This document shows positions 5,587 through 5,984 of a stretch of DNA of 5,984 nt, one piece after another. Position 1 is the stretch's first letter, and the number at the start of each line of letters is the position of its first letter. The notes beneath the pieces are model-generated. The model made no database searches. It saw only the letters and a program-made list of their open reading frames with translations, and was not told the DNA's origin. Source of the stretch: Bacteroidota bacterium (GTDB lineage Bacteria; Bacteroidota; Bacteroidia; Chitinophagales; Saprospiraceae). Both the position numbers and the translations under genes were made by a program. Where the stretch lies: positions 1 through 5,984 of the forward strand of contig JAJRQS010000063.1 in assembly GCA_024280135.1 (NCBI GenBank), given 5' to 3'.

Positions 5587-5984
5587 ATAAAAAATATCTT
5601 TATGGTGCTAGTGTACAAGGCATACAGTCTTATATATTTGGTACAGACAGATTACAAGAAATTGTGGGAGCCAGTGAACTGGTCAAAACTGTTTGCAAAG
5701 ACGAATTTCGTAAGTTTTCTAATCTTCAAGAAGAAGACATGATTGTATCCGCAGCAGGAAACATAAAATGTATAGTTGATGAAGATCGTGCTAAATTTAT
5801 TGTCAAATCCTTTCCTAAGTATGTAGCTAGCATTGCTCCTGGATTGACATTGAGTCAAGCAGTGGTTGATTATACAAGCAATGTCAAAGAGAATATAGAC
5901 AATTTAGAAAAAAAACTTAGAGCACAACGAAACAAAGCCACCATGCCAGCGGATATCGGCTTTATGGCTTTAGAACGGGCTAGA
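5583..5984 (+). CDS. cas10: Cas10-family (Cmr2-like) type III effector large subunit, N-terminal 134 residues
   Basis: The frame starts at the ATG overlapping the cas6 stop and stays open to the window end (134 codons). The opening KKYLYGASVQGIQSYIFGTD, followed by LQEIVGASELV (24-34), is the signature of the first Palm (GGDEF/cyclase-like) domain of Cas10/Cmr2 proteins. AAGNIKCIV (56-64) and SIAPGLTLSQAVVDY (83-97) fit the following palm strands and helices, and 100-134 begins a charged helical stretch. Cas10 is the signature subunit of type III complexes; it carries the palm site that makes cyclic oligoadenylates on target RNA binding and often an N-terminal HD nuclease. Here the palm begins at residue 5, so there is no N-terminal HD domain. 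The second palm with its GGDD motif would lie beyond the window. The Cas10 assignment is strong; the subtype (III-B or a III variant) is not settled. Confidence 0.88.
   Translation, partial: MNKKYLYGASVQGIQSYIFGTDRLQEIVGASELVKTVCKDEFRKFSNLQEEDMIVSAAGNIKCIVDEDRAKFIVKSFPKYVASIAPGLTLSQAVVDYTSNVKENIDNLEKKLRAQRNKATMPADIGFMALERAR

Noticed and set aside
5652..5858. Minus-strand frame of 68 codons inside the cas10 region
   Set aside because: It is antisense to the Cas10 palm signature, with no promoter or recognisable product.

Overview
The window carries the junction between two halves of a type III-like CRISPR-Cas locus. It is AT-rich. Several features suggest a Bacteroidota chromosome or large plasmid: start sites mostly without a clear Shine-Dalgarno sequence, promoter-like boxes of the TAnnTTTG kind, a BT4734/VirE-N-type primase-like protein, and a Cas6 and Cas10 of the style common in that phylum. 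The finer lineage cannot be told; no rRNA, tRNA or housekeeping gene is present.

Layout. Bases 1-3410 (minus strand) hold a tightly packed operon, read right to left: cas1 (3410-2415); a primase-polymerase-like gene (2418-1390, ATGA overlap with cas1); a TPR protein ending in a cold-shock-like domain (1397-105, 8-nt overlap); and the start of a fourth gene (105 to beyond base 1, TAATG overlap), which is not recognised. Bases 3411-3639 are non-coding and hold a terminator-like hairpin and a promoter-like box. Bases 3640-4659 (minus) encode a WYL-domain transcription regulator. Bases 4660-4866 form a divergent control region with a 17-bp palindrome, a 9-bp spaced inverted repeat and a TAAATTTG box. 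Bases 4867-5586 (plus) encode Cas6, overlapped by ATGA with the start of a Cas10-family protein that runs off the right edge.

Reading. The right-hand operon would process crRNA (Cas6) and build the interference complex (Cas10 and presumably Cas7/Cas5/Cas11 proteins beyond the window). The left-hand operon looks like an adaptation module in which Cas1 is coupled not to cas2, within this window, but to a nucleic-acid polymerase-like protein and a probable RNA-binding scaffold protein. The WYL protein between them is well placed to control one or both sides. The most interesting point is the coupled set cas1 / PrimPol-like / TPR-CSD / unknown gene, which suggests primer or strand synthesis during spacer acquisition. 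No CRISPR array, cas2, reverse transcriptase or transposon is visible in these 5984 bases.
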